From JAAYUD01 sp963676865 (GTDB lineage Bacteria; Bacteroidota; Bacteroidia; Bacteroidales; Bacteroidaceae), in contig CAXXSS010000001.1 of assembly GCA_963676865.2 (NCBI GenBank), positions 1 to 64,000 of the forward strand: 64,000 nt of DNA, in the 5' to 3' direction. Position 1 is the first letter of the stretch, and each line of letters starts with the position of its first letter. A program made the translations under genes and the position numbers. The notes beneath the pieces were generated by a model. The model was not told where the DNA came from. It saw only the letters and a program-made list of their open reading frames with translations, and searched no databases. This document shows positions 1 through 7,395 of the stretch, piece by piece.

Positions 1-1
1 G

Positions 2-106
2 GCTGATAACGGCCTGTCCGTTACCGATCATCCTGCTACAGGTACTGAATTAGATTATTATGCGGAAAATGTGATAGATCCGCATGTAGTCGCTTTTTTA
101 CGCTAA
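2..106 (+). CDS. Partial phage structural gene (C-terminal end only)
   Basis: An open frame enters from the left edge and ends at TAA 104-106, giving the last 34 residues of a protein that ends in HVVAFLR. The remnant is too short to assign to a family. It lies directly upstream of, and on the same strand as, a run of prophage tail genes, so a tail or baseplate protein is the natural reading. The frame contains the sequence T TTT TTA near its end, but a -1 shift there meets a stop within a few codons. Confidence 0.55.
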   Translation, partial: ADNGLSVTDHPATGTELDYYAENVIDPHVVAFLR

Positions 107-193
107 TAATAAAATAGTACCTGTTACCGACTTTATAATAGATATTAATAATAGGACTTTCGATGAAACATTTGATCAAACATTCAATTAATT

Positions 194-1036
194 ATGGCAA
201 GAACTAGGGAAGAAATAGCTAATGCAATTAAATCTGAATTTATGTCGGACGCGACTTTGCGGTCGATGTATGGATTTTCCGAAACAGATTTATTTGACGA
301 CAAATTTTCCGTCGTCTCGATCGAGCGCATATTAATCTATATTTTCACCTCGGCGGTTTTATTACTCGAATCGATCTTTGATGCTTTTTCGGTAGATATC
401 ACTAACCGCATATCTAATGCCGTTGTGTTGTCTATTCCGTGGTACCATGATAAAGCGCTGGCTTTTCAGTATGGAGATAATATTATCTTTGATTCGTCCG
501 CATATACATTTAATTACGCTAACATTGACGCAACTAAACAGATCGTTAAATATGTAGCTGTTAGGCAGATTTTGGACGGCGGCGTGACAAAACTTAAGAT
601 CTATTATTCTGGCGTTGGAAAACTTGCATTGACAACAGATCAAAAAACGGCTTTCGAAGCTTATATTACTGAAATAGCAGCGGCTGGAACGCATCTGTTA
701 TTTGTGTCACAAAATCCGGATGCGTTAGGAGTTGTTGCGAACATCTATTATGATCCGCTTATACTTAATTCTTCGGGCATTAAAATATCAGACGGCACGA
801 AACCTGTTGAATTAGCTATTTCTAGTTATTTGGACGGCATCAAATATGGAGGGGTATTTTATGCATCATCATTAATTGATGCTATACAGGCTGTTGATGG
901 AGTAAAAGATGTTCAGCTTACATCAACCTACTGGAATGCGACTTCTGATACTAACAGACGCAAAATAGAGGCTGTTTCAGGCGCTTTTTTGCTCGATAGT
1001 GCTCATACAACATTAACTTATCTGCTTGACGAATGA
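194..1036 (+). CDS. Phage baseplate protein, J/gp47-like
   Basis: 280 residues. The N-terminus carries a hydrophobic stretch around residues 45-65. The second half (residues ~170-275) has the pattern of a baseplate J-like protein: a region ending near YYDPLIL, then a helix-rich part with SYLDGIKYGG, and a segment reading AIQAVDGVKDVQL that resembles the 'connect to next subunit' part of J/gp47 proteins. The assignment rests on this general look and on the position inside a tail operon, not on a diagnostic motif. The start ATG follows a stop at 189-191 by two bases. The stop overlaps the next ATG (ATGA at 1033-1036), which indicates translational coupling. Confidence 0.5.
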   Translation: MARTREEIANAIKSEFMSDATLRSMYGFSETDLFDDKFSVVSIERILIYIFTSAVLLLESIFDAFSVDITNRISNAVVLSIPWYHDKALAFQYGDNIIFDSSAYTFNYANIDATKQIVKYVAVRQILDGGVTKLKIYYSGVGKLALTTDQKTAFEAYITEIAAAGTHLLFVSQNPDALGVVANIYYDPLILNSSGIKISDGTKPVELAISSYLDGIKYGGVFYASSLIDAIQAVDGVKDVQLTSTYWNATSDTNRRKIEAVSGAFLLDSAHTTLTYLLDE

Positions 1037-1374
1037 TTGATTTTGATGTTTTAATATTATCCTATCTACCTCATTGTATGAGACGTGTGAGAATATTCGC
1101 ACTTATTAGAGTGTTGATATCTCCTCTAGTAAGATTGTATAATTTGTTTTTGGCATTTAAACATGAACAAATTATTAATCAAGCCGGGACTCCGCAGACA
1201 TGCATGCTGAAAAGAATGATACATGACCAATTAGGATTAGACGTCGATATCGTTGAAGATACCGGTTTGCCAAACGACTTTATTGTTAAAGTGTCAAGCC
1301 AACAGCTTGATAAAGAAAGGCAACTAGTCGCTCTCGTCAACAAATATAAGCAGGCAGAAAGTCGTTTTCTCTAA
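1033..1374 (+). CDS. Hypothetical phage tail-region protein
   Basis: 113 residues that overlap the preceding stop by four bases, as is usual in phage late operons. The N-terminal ~45 residues are hydrophobic and basic (for example LIRVLISPLVRLYNLFLAF), followed by a soluble part with LGLDVDIVEDTG. It does not match a family I can name. In position it corresponds to the small tail protein that often follows a J-like baseplate gene, but nothing in the residues confirms that. The reading frame of the next gene is already open over its last codons. Confidence 0.5.
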   Translation: MIDFDVLILSYLPHCMRRVRIFALIRVLISPLVRLYNLFLAFKHEQIINQAGTPQTCMLKRMIHDQLGLDVDIVEDTGLPNDFIVKVSSQQLDKERQLVALVNKYKQAESRFL

Positions 1375-1397
1375 ATAATGCTGCTGTAGTTTATACC

Positions 1398-1469
1398 CAA
1401 ACATGGGGCGGATTTATTTGTGAGCAGCAAATTATGTCTCAAACATGGGGCGGATTTATTTGTGAGCAG
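1398..1469 (+). repeat. 42-bp-period tandem duplication at a gene start
   Basis: A 30-base stretch at 1398-1427 is repeated exactly at 1440-1469. The period is 42 bases, i.e. 14 codons. Both copies read QTWGGFICEQ in the frame of the following gene. The annotated ATG (1434) falls between the copies, so the first copy is either an untranslated duplicate or part of a longer N-terminus with a non-ATG start. Confidence 0.85.
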
Positions 1470-1766
1470 GCAGGAAAACGTCTTAACACCATTACTGCTA
1501 ATTCTATCCATGAAGGCAATCAATTTGAGATAACGGTACAGCCAACTTATTCGCCTGCAACTATACAAATTGTAGTTGGAATAAGGAATAGCTTGTATGG
1601 GAATGCATATACGACCATTATTACGTATAGTAATGATACGAGTTATCCGGATGAACAACTATTGACTGTCGAATATGAAGCTGGAGATCTCATTACAGAT
1701 ATGCACCTCGTTGTTGAGAGTGATGACAACTATGATTATAACTTAATAACAAATATAACGAACTAA
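1434..1766 (+). CDS. Hypothetical phage protein, possible tail/fibre accessory
   Basis: 110 residues with alternating polar and hydrophobic residues (for example QIVVGIRNSLYG and LLTVEYEAGDLI), suggesting a small beta-sandwich protein; family not recognised. The frame stays open upstream to about 1350, with the second copy of the QTWGGFICEQ segment, so the true start is uncertain: no ATG/GTG/TTG in good context was found further up. The stop TAA (1764-1766) overlaps the next ATG by one base, which keeps it in the tail-gene transcription unit. Confidence 0.5.
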   Translation: MSQTWGGFICEQAGKRLNTITANSIHEGNQFEITVQPTYSPATIQIVVGIRNSLYGNAYTTIITYSNDTSYPDEQLLTVEYEAGDLITDMHLVVESDDNYDYNLITNITN

Positions 1767-2035
1767 TGAATACAGGAATGCAACGGGCAACATCGCTCGT
1801 GATAACAAAGTCGGTAGGTGGAGTCGTAATATATACGAGAACATATAGCCTATTATCTGCCTTTTCTACGTTCGCGGCAATCACATCGTCTGTATGTGCA
1901 TCTTTAAGCGTCAGCGATTACACATCCAGGCTCAATTCTTTTAAAGCTTACGTCGAAAGCAATGAAGTAGGATTAACAGTTGATATTACTGCGGCCTATG
2001 TACAGAATACGACATCATGTCCGATAGGGGCATAA
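1766..2035 (+). CDS. Hypothetical small phage protein
   Basis: 89 residues. The ATG shares its A with the previous stop (TAATG at 1764-1768), indicating termination-reinitiation. The sequence is rich in Ser/Thr/Ala, with an internal hydrophobic run around residues 26-45 (LLSAFSTFAAITSSVCASL). No family recognised. Its place between baseplate-like genes and the DGR target gene suggests a structural or assembly role, without direct proof. Confidence 0.5.
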   Translation: MNTGMQRATSLVITKSVGGVVIYTRTYSLLSAFSTFAAITSSVCASLSVSDYTSRLNSFKAYVESNEVGLTVDITAAYVQNTTSCPIGA

Positions 2036-2050
2036 TTAAAATAAAAAGAT

Positions 2051-2821
2051 ATGGCATTATTAAATTTAAAGGAAACGGCTAATCAGATTAAAAGTCAATC
2101 GCTTGTTGGGGGTAACACGCATACCCTTATTGGTCAATTATTTCTTGATTTGTTGGAGTTGGTGTTAACGACTGAAACGCTTTCACAGACTTCTGGGACT
2201 GATATAAATAAGGTCATGTCGCAGGATTCCGTGACTAAATTAATAGTAGCGTTACAAAATTCTATTAATAAGATAAATGAATCGCTCATTATATCTAATT
2301 CTGTTCCCGGATCTGAAAATGTATGTTTGAAAATAATAGCTGAAGATGACCAAATAGGTGAAATAGGTATCGATGCAAAAGGTATTCCGTTCTTTCGTCA
2401 TATTTCGGCGGATAATATAGCTAAGACATATAAACTGACGGGTACTCCGGGTGCGGATGGACAGGTATATAGATTTAATGCGTCCACAGGTAATTTCGAA
2501 TTATATAACTTAAAAGATATTTTTATGGCAACTTTAAAAACAATAAACGCTGCTGGTTTTGTGCAATCTGGCGCGTATTGGATAAGTCCGGCGATCCAAT
2601 TATTACTTGGTAATGCCCAGGTGCAAATAACTAATGCTTCAGACACGGTGGTATCCGTGATGCGAAGTAACACTGGAGATGGAACTTTCTCGGATATCGC
2701 AGGATTTGCAGAAACCGTAAAGTCTCCCGGAGATGTATTTAATATTTCAGGAGGTGTAGGAGGTGGCTTCATTAAGCTTAAATTTACTGTTAAGCCTACA
2801 CAGGTAACCATTTTATCATAA
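2051..2821 (+). CDS. Phage tail/fibre structural protein (hypothetical)
   Basis: 256 residues. The N-terminal ~90 residues are helical (LLNLKETANQIKSQ, ALQNSINKINESL) and resemble a trimerisation or attachment stalk. The middle has FNASTGNFELYNL, a pattern seen in fibre repeat regions. The C-terminus is Gly-rich beta (NISGGVGGGFIKLKF). It lies immediately upstream of the variable tail-tip gene, so it may be the shaft or adaptor to which that protein attaches. Function inferred from shape and neighbourhood only. Confidence 0.45.
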   Translation: MALLNLKETANQIKSQSLVGGNTHTLIGQLFLDLLELVLTTETLSQTSGTDINKVMSQDSVTKLIVALQNSINKINESLIISNSVPGSENVCLKIIAEDDQIGEIGIDAKGIPFFRHISADNIAKTYKLTGTPGADGQVYRFNASTGNFELYNLKDIFMATLKTINAAGFVQSGAYWISPAIQLLLGNAQVQITNASDTVVSVMRSNTGDGTFSDIAGFAETVKSPGDVFNISGGVGGGFIKLKFTVKPTQVTILS

Positions 2822-2826
2822 GGAGG
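2821..2826 (+). promoter_or_regulatory. Strong Shine-Dalgarno of the DGR target gene
   Basis: AGGAGG seven bases before the ATG at 2834. Most genes in this window lack a clear Shine-Dalgarno, as is usual in Bacteroidetes, so this one stands out and supports the chosen start. Confidence 0.6.
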
Positions 2827-2833
2827 AATCGAT

Positions 2834-4528
2834 ATGAATGATCTTAATATGTCATTGACTAATCCCGGTGTGGCTGTTACTAAAGCTTACGTCGATGCGG
2901 GTGATAATGCGCTTTCTTCGCGAGTTGCTGAACTTGAAAAAAGTAACTCGAGGGCTTTTGGGGTTGAATTTACGAAAGGCCAGTTAGATCCGGTGCCGGC
3001 GCGATGGATAGGTGATACAGGTTATCAGGCAAATAATTATATTTGGGATCGTCTGAAAGTGGCAAAAGTTTATCCAGATAAAACGATTAAATATCTTAAT
3101 CAAACGAACTGGCTATTAATGGAGGATGGTACGGATTCTGGTATTATAATCGATGGTACTACGGTTACGGATGATAATGCTGATATTATGCTTGTCAATC
3201 CATCACCTTTTTATGCCATTCTCGGCGGGACACATGCAACTTTAGAGCGCCGAATGATTTGTGATACACAATTCAGTTATGATGGTGATACGGCTGTTCT
3301 TATACCCGCTAATGCGGTATGCGTTGATTTTTCAGTCATTAAATCTGGCATGCAGAGGTCTATTAGGGATAATACGCTTGCCGGTTCAGGATCCGCAGGA
3401 CTTGGCGGACTATCTTATATTTCGGATGGGAAAGGATGCCCTACGTCTGGCTTGTCAAGATTTCAATATGAATCTTACGCACGATCAAAGAATGCAGACA
3501 CGACAAAAAATACTCCTTATGCAAATAGTTTTCAATTCGATTTAAGCGTTTGGTTTACTTTGTTATGCATCAAGTTCAGAACTAAAGATTTGCATTCCGC
3601 ATCTGTTCTGGGCGGTTGTATTTCTTCTAATGATTCAAATCCAACGGTATCCACATGGGGTACTCAAACGGGCGTAAGGGTTACGGAGGTAAACGGATCT
3701 CAAACATATTATAGCATGGGATCTACTCGGTTCTGCACATTAAGCACGGATTCTGCACAGATGTTTTGGAACATATTAAACCAATATAGACCGCTTTTAA
3801 AGATGTTCGAAATGCAGCTCGCATTGAGCTACGCTAAGGCTAATTCGATAGCGGAAAATACCAACTTTACTTACGATGGCAGCACGTATAATTATGTTAA
3901 TGTACCTGGGCATAAGAATATTAGTACAGGAGAGATGACAGCTAAAGTGCGTAAGCTAGTAACCATGTCTTTTTCTGGGTGGGATAAAACTAATAATGCC
4001 GCTGTCACTAACATTGTAATTGACTATTGCTTTGAACAAGCGATTGTAAAAGGTAAGATTGCTGGCTGGGGAAATATATGGAAATGGGTATCTGGAATTG
4101 ACGCTGTCTGCGATAACACCGTTAGTTTGAATAATCAATATACCTTTTATCAGACATCAGATATCAGCAAGATGACCACTGATATGGATGCAGCTGATAA
4201 AAATTCGGGAGAAACATTTGCGTTTGAAAAAGTATATGATTTGATCGGAATTCAACCGAATGCAGGTGGAAATGTAAGTAATTATATCCGTCAGATGTAT
4301 GATAATTCCATGATTCCAAAAACGCTTGGTTCATCTGCTAGTCTGCATACGGCTGAATGTTCATACGTGTATATGGGATCTACTACGTCGGGAAAAAGGT
4401 CTCGTCGAGGTGTCTTTTTCGGTGGGCTTGCGACTTATGGGCTTTGTGCCCTTCGCTTTTGCACTGCGTATTACTCGCCCGCGTATGCGTTTTCGTATGT
4501 CGCTGGCGGCTTCCGTGTGGCGTTGTAA
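2834..4528 (+). CDS. Tail-tip / receptor-binding protein, DGR variable protein
   Basis: 564 residues. The C-terminal ~40 residues (from GVFFGG to the end FRVAL) are encoded by the variable repeat at 4408-4520. By analogy with Mtd of Bordetella phage BPP-1 and other DGR targets, this end should form the ligand-binding face of a C-type-lectin-like fold. The pattern GVFFGG...ALRF...SP...AGGFRVAL, with hydrophobic anchors at fixed positions and variable residues between them, fits that fold. The N-terminal part (residues 1-40) is a short helical attachment region (TKAYVDAGDNALSSRVAELE). The long middle domain (~60-480) is not recognised. The gene closes a tail cluster and is followed directly by the retroelement. 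Known: DGRs rewrite host-attachment proteins of phages. Inferred: this prophage diversifies its receptor specificity. Confidence 0.85.
   Translation: MNDLNMSLTNPGVAVTKAYVDAGDNALSSRVAELEKSNSRAFGVEFTKGQLDPVPARWIGDTGYQANNYIWDRLKVAKVYPDKTIKYLNQTNWLLMEDGTDSGIIIDGTTVTDDNADIMLVNPSPFYAILGGTHATLERRMICDTQFSYDGDTAVLIPANAVCVDFSVIKSGMQRSIRDNTLAGSGSAGLGGLSYISDGKGCPTSGLSRFQYESYARSKNADTTKNTPYANSFQFDLSVWFTLLCIKFRTKDLHSASVLGGCISSNDSNPTVSTWGTQTGVRVTEVNGSQTYYSMGSTRFCTLSTDSAQMFWNILNQYRPLLKMFEMQLALSYAKANSIAENTNFTYDGSTYNYVNVPGHKNISTGEMTAKVRKLVTMSFSGWDKTNNAAVTNIVIDYCFEQAIVKGKIAGWGNIWKWVSGIDAVCDNTVSLNNQYTFYQTSDISKMTTDMDAADKNSGETFAFEKVYDLIGIQPNAGGNVSNYIRQMYDNSMIPKTLGSSASLHTAECSYVYMGSTTSGKRSRRGVFFGGLATYGLCALRFCTAYYSPAYAFSYVAGGFRVAL
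4408..4520 (+). repeat. DGR variable repeat (VR)
   Basis: It aligns without gaps to 4612-4724 at an offset of 204. Over the 113 bases I counted 23 differences, and every one lies opposite an adenine in the template copy (31 adenines in total); no C, G or T of the template is changed. Outside these limits the match breaks down (4521 onward, and 4406 and before). It forms the 3' end of the tail-tip gene and stops 8 bases before the end of the TAA stop. Confidence 0.95.
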
Positions 4529-4542
4529 CATCCGATAGGATG
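4529..4542 (+). promoter_or_regulatory. Hairpin right after VR (possible DGR target-recognition structure)
   Basis: CATCC-GATA-GGATG, a perfect 5-bp stem with a 4-base loop, starting at the first base after the stop codon of the target gene. In phage BPP-1 a hairpin/cruciform just downstream of VR with a GRNA tetraloop promotes mutagenic homing. GATA fits GRNA. The function here is inferred from position and shape. Confidence 0.5.
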
Positions 4543-4560
4543 GCGTGAAAAAAATTAAAT

Positions 4561-4588
4561 CCAACCTCTATCTTAGGATAGGGGTTGG
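4561..4588 (+). promoter_or_regulatory. 12-bp stem hairpin between VR and TR
   Basis: Arms 4561-4572 and 4577-4588 pair over 12 bp with one G.T wobble and a TTAG loop. No T-run follows on the + strand. On the minus strand a run of A/T-rich bases (4548-4560) would act as a U-tract. It may punctuate transcription or protect the template RNA. Confidence 0.5.
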
Positions 4589-4611
4589 TTGAAAGAAGGT
4601 GGCTCATGGTA

Positions 4612-4724
4612 AGGTGTCTTTTTCGGTGGGAATGCGAATAATGGGAATTGTGCCCTTCGCTTTTACAATGCGAATAACTCGCCCACGAATACGAATACGA
4701 ATATCGCTGGCAGCTAACGTGTAA
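4612..4724 (+). repeat. DGR template repeat (TR)
   Basis: The invariant donor copy for VR. In the frame of VR its mutable codons are mostly AAT/AAC, with ACG, TAC, ATC and AGC. This is the classic DGR design in which adenine substitution gives many amino acids without creating stops. The TR frame itself contains TAA (4715-4717), which becomes TTC in VR, showing that TR is not meant to be translated. It lies between the target gene and the reverse transcriptase, about 100 bases before the latter. Confidence 0.95.
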
Positions 4725-4756
4725 TTTAAATATAAAGCTGCGTTATAATGAGAACC

Positions 4757-4771
4757 TCGCCAGCAAGGCGA
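4757..4771 (+). other. Small hairpin in the TR-RT spacer
   Basis: TCGCC-AGCAA-GGCGA, a 5-bp stem in the ~100-base spacer between TR and the reverse transcriptase gene. In BPP-1 the spacer RNA downstream of TR is needed for priming and binding to the RT-Avd complex, so structure here is expected. Specific function not shown. Confidence 0.35.
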
Positions 4772-4826
4772 AATATATCAAACAATTCATTAATAGAGAA
4801 TGAATGCTTATTAGTAGGACATTAAG

Positions 4827-6149
4827 TTGCGAAAGTTAGTAAAGGCGGCTTACACGGACGTTGATAAAATGAAAAGAATAAAAGATAAATTTGAAGAGTT
4901 ATATAGTATTGAAAACATAGAGCTTGCAGCCCAAAAAGCACGCAAGGGGAAAAATAAACATAAGGCTGTGAGATGGTATGTAAAACATGCCGAGGAATTA
5001 AATCAAAAGCTACATACGTCTCTTGCTGATAAAAAGTTCGAGGTTAGTAAATATGTTATATTTAATAAAAAGACGGAAAACGGTAAGATAAGGGAAATAC
5101 ATAAATTACCATTCTATCCAGATAGAATAGTTCAACATTGCATTTTAAATGTGATGAAAGAAAGATGGATAAAGAGTCTAACGGATGATAGCTATAATTG
5201 TATAGAAGGAAGGGGAATTACATCTAATGATCTTAATCATAATATGTGCCATAAGCTAAAAAGAGCGCTATTGGATAATACTAATACTGTATATGCTTTT
5301 AAATGGGACATACGTAAATTTTATCCATCTATTGATAATGACATACAAGCACAGGCATACAGAAAAGATTGTAAAGACAAAGATGTGCTATGGCTCCTTG
5401 ACGTACAAAATTATAGTAATAAAGGCCTTCCTATCGGTAATCCTGATTCTCAATTAGAAAGTCATTTAATACTTCGAGGAATGGATCATTTTATAAAAGA
5501 AGACTTGAAGGCGAAGTATTATTTCAGATACGCCGATGATGGACTTATATTAAGTAATAGTAAAAAGGAGCTTCATGAGTTTATGTGGAGAATACGAAAT
5601 TATCTTTGGTATAATCTAAAGCTTGAGATGAAATCCAATAGGCGTATTTTTAGAACTTGTGAAGGTATTGATTTTGGCGGGTATGTTTTTTATCCCGGAT
5701 ATACCAAAGTGAGAAAAACGATAAAAAAGAATATTATAAAGAAACGGCATAATCAAAAATCAATGTCAAGCTATATGGGCATTTTAAAACATTGCAATAG
5801 TCGTAATTTTATTAATAAGGTAATTATAAATAATAATAAGCATATGTGCAGTCTTGAAAGTTTAAACATCAAAATAGATCGTCCTTTTGATGGGCGAAAA
5901 GTGAAAATTGATAAGATCGTTGGAGAATCGTTTGATATTTTGAATTTCCGCATATTGCCATCTATCAAAAACGATAGATTACGTGTTGACATGCAAATTT
6001 TATTTCATGGAGAAAAACTGTTCGTCTGTGGGAGTTATCAATATCTTATTTCTGTTTTGCAGAAAGTGACCAAAGATGATCTTCCACTTACCAATGTGAC
6101 GATTTTACAAGATAGGGGGTTTTATTTTAAAGGAACATTAAATATATAA
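4827..6149 (+). CDS. DGR reverse transcriptase
   Basis: 440 residues from the TTG at 4827. An in-frame ATG at 4869 gives a product beginning MKRIKDKFEELYS, which looks like the usual start of DGR reverse transcriptases, so the true start may be there. Residue numbers below use the TTG. Catalytic motif A is DIRKFYPSID (161-170). Motif 4 is GLPIGNPDSQ (200-209), carrying the SQ typical of DGR enzymes rather than the usual SP. The active-site box is YADD (235-238). The ARKGK segment near residue 38 is also common in this clade. It copies TR RNA with misincorporation at adenines and delivers cDNA to VR. No avd-like gene lies beside it. Confidence 0.93.
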   Translation: MRKLVKAAYTDVDKMKRIKDKFEELYSIENIELAAQKARKGKNKHKAVRWYVKHAEELNQKLHTSLADKKFEVSKYVIFNKKTENGKIREIHKLPFYPDRIVQHCILNVMKERWIKSLTDDSYNCIEGRGITSNDLNHNMCHKLKRALLDNTNTVYAFKWDIRKFYPSIDNDIQAQAYRKDCKDKDVLWLLDVQNYSNKGLPIGNPDSQLESHLILRGMDHFIKEDLKAKYYFRYADDGLILSNSKKELHEFMWRIRNYLWYNLKLEMKSNRRIFRTCEGIDFGGYVFYPGYTKVRKTIKKNIIKKRHNQKSMSSYMGILKHCNSRNFINKVIINNNKHMCSLESLNIKIDRPFDGRKVKIDKIVGESFDILNFRILPSIKNDRLRVDMQILFHGEKLFVCGSYQYLISVLQKVTKDDLPLTNVTILQDRGFYFKGTLNI

Positions 6150-6154
6150 TAATA

Positions 6155-6502
6155 ATGGAAAAACAGAAATTTATAACAGAAAAGCCTGAAACAATACTTG
6201 ATTTGGGTACTGGATACAGCAACGTACATCTTAATGCTGTTGAAACAGTTGAAGCGACTATCGATATGGACGGTAAATCTAAAGATCAAACCATCTGGAT
6301 GGCAGATGTTATACGTGTTGCTAATCCGCCACATAGAGATGCGATTATTAGTGCTATTATTAGAGATAGGTTTACAGATGATTTCAGGGAAGCTGCTTTG
6401 CGAAAAGGCATATTAGACCAAAAAGATTCTGATTATGTGTCTTTTAATAGTTATGCGGAGGATGCAAAGAAGATGGTTGCTGATGCGGGTGTAATAGAAT
6501 AG
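6155..6502 (+). CDS. Hypothetical protein downstream of the DGR
   Basis: 115 residues starting five bases after the reverse transcriptase stop, so probably co-transcribed. Composition is acidic and soluble, with a helical C-terminal half (PHRDAIISAIIRDRFTDDF, SYAEDAKKMVADAG). Avd accessory proteins have a similar length but are strongly basic four-helix bundles. This one is not, so I do not call it Avd. The N-terminal TILDLGTGYSNV superficially recalls a methyltransferase glycine loop, but the protein is far too short for that fold. Unknown function; last gene of the prophage before the repeat array. Confidence 0.55.
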   Translation: MEKQKFITEKPETILDLGTGYSNVHLNAVETVEATIDMDGKSKDQTIWMADVIRVANPPHRDAIISAIIRDRFTDDFREAALRKGILDQKDSDYVSFNSYAEDAKKMVADAGVIE

Positions 6503-6503
6503 T

Positions 6504-7313
6504 TTTTATCGCAAAGGATTTCTGTAGCAAGTTACACAAATCCTTGATGAACTTTATCGCAAAGGATTTCTGTAGCAAGTTACGCAAATAGTTGAGCATG
6601 ATAGATTATAAAGGATTTCTGTAGCAAGTTACGCAAATCCTTGACGAACTTTATCGCAAAGGATTTCTGTAGCAAGTTACGCAAATCCTTGATGAACTTT
6701 ATCGCAAAGGATTTCTGTAGCGAGCCACGCAAATAGTTGAGCATGATAGATTATAAAGGATTTCTGTAGCAAGTTACGCAAATCCTTGACGAACTTTATC
6801 GCAAAGGATTTCTGTAGCAAGTTACGCAAATCCTTGATGAACTTTATCGCAAAGGATTTCTGTAGCAAGTTACACAAATCCTTGATGAACTTTATCGCAA
6901 AGGATTTCTGTAGCAAGTTACGCAAATCCTTGATGAACTTTATCGCAAAGGATTTCTGTAGCAAGTTACGCAAATCTTTGATGAACTTTATCGCAAAGGA
7001 TTTCTGTAGCGAGCCACGCAAATAGTTGAGCATGATAGATTATAAAGGATTTCTGTAGCAAGTTACGCAAATCCTTGACGAACTTTATCGCAAAGGATTT
7101 CTGTAGCAAGTTACGCAAATCCTTGATGAACTTTATCGCAAAGGATTTCTGTAGCAAGTTACACAAATCCTTGATGAACTTTATCGCAAAGGATTTATGT
7201 AGCAAGTTACGCAAATCTTTGATGAACTTTATCGCAAAGGATTTCTGTAGCGAGCCACGCAAATAGTTGAGCATGATAGATTATAAAGGATTTCTGTAGC
7301 AAGTTACGCAAAC
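6504..7313. repeat. Array of 48-bp hairpin repeats with higher-order structure
   Basis: Seventeen unit starts can be placed: 6513, 6561, 6610, 6658, 6706, 6755, 6803, 6851, 6899, 6947, 6995, 7044, 7092, 7140, 7188, 7236 and a last partial one at 7285. Spacing is 48 bp, or 49 bp where the tail AGTTGAGCATGATAGATTAT replaces the common tail. In the standard unit AAGGATTT and AAATCCTT pair across a 16-base loop. Units with AAATCTTT keep the stem by a G.U pair. A superunit ending in the CGAGCCACG variant recurs (6610-6754, 6755-7043, 7044-7284), differing by whole 48-bp units. Open frames through it exist on both strands only because 48 is a multiple of three. Confidence 0.9.
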
Positions 7314-7331
7314 GGTTAAATGAATTATTTG

Positions 7332-7390
7332 TTATTAAATGCCATTCAAACGCTTTAAAGCGGTATTTAATAAGTGTTTTTTTTGTTTTT
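7332..7390 (+). terminator. Intrinsic terminator at the end of the prophage operon
   Basis: Arms 7332-7343 and 7362-7373 form a 12-bp stem (one G.T pair) around an inner palindrome CGCTTTAAAGCG (7351-7362). They are followed by a run of eight T at 7377-7384 and more T beyond. It sits after the repeat array and would stop rightward phage transcription before it runs antisense into susC. Confidence 0.6.
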
Positions 7391-7395
7391 CAAAA

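Noticed and set aside
92..106. -1 frameshift at T TTT TTA in the partial first gene
   Set aside because: The -1 frame reaches TAG at 115-117 within six codons, so no meaningful extension results.
4561..4588. Rho-independent terminator of the tail-tip gene on the + strand
   Set aside because: The stem is good but GGTTGGTTGAAAG follows instead of a T-run. It would also cut the template RNA off from upstream transcription, so its role is left open.
4361..4607. Alternative short frames on both strands across VR
   Set aside because: They are shadows of the variable repeat in other frames; the tail-tip frame is fixed by the codon pattern of the TR/VR changes.
6155..6502. Avd accessory protein of the DGR
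   Set aside because: Length and position fit, but the protein is acidic and lacks the basic four-helix character of Avd.
6677..7274. Repetitive 16-residue proteins encoded on either strand of the array
   Set aside because: Frames stay open on both strands only because the period is divisible by three and the unit lacks stops. No start context or conservation argument supports translation.
6504..7313. CRISPR-like array of 29-bp repeats and 19-20-bp spacers
   Set aside because: The 'spacers' are themselves only two recurring sequences and no cas genes are nearby. It is a tandem repeat with a 48-49 bp period.
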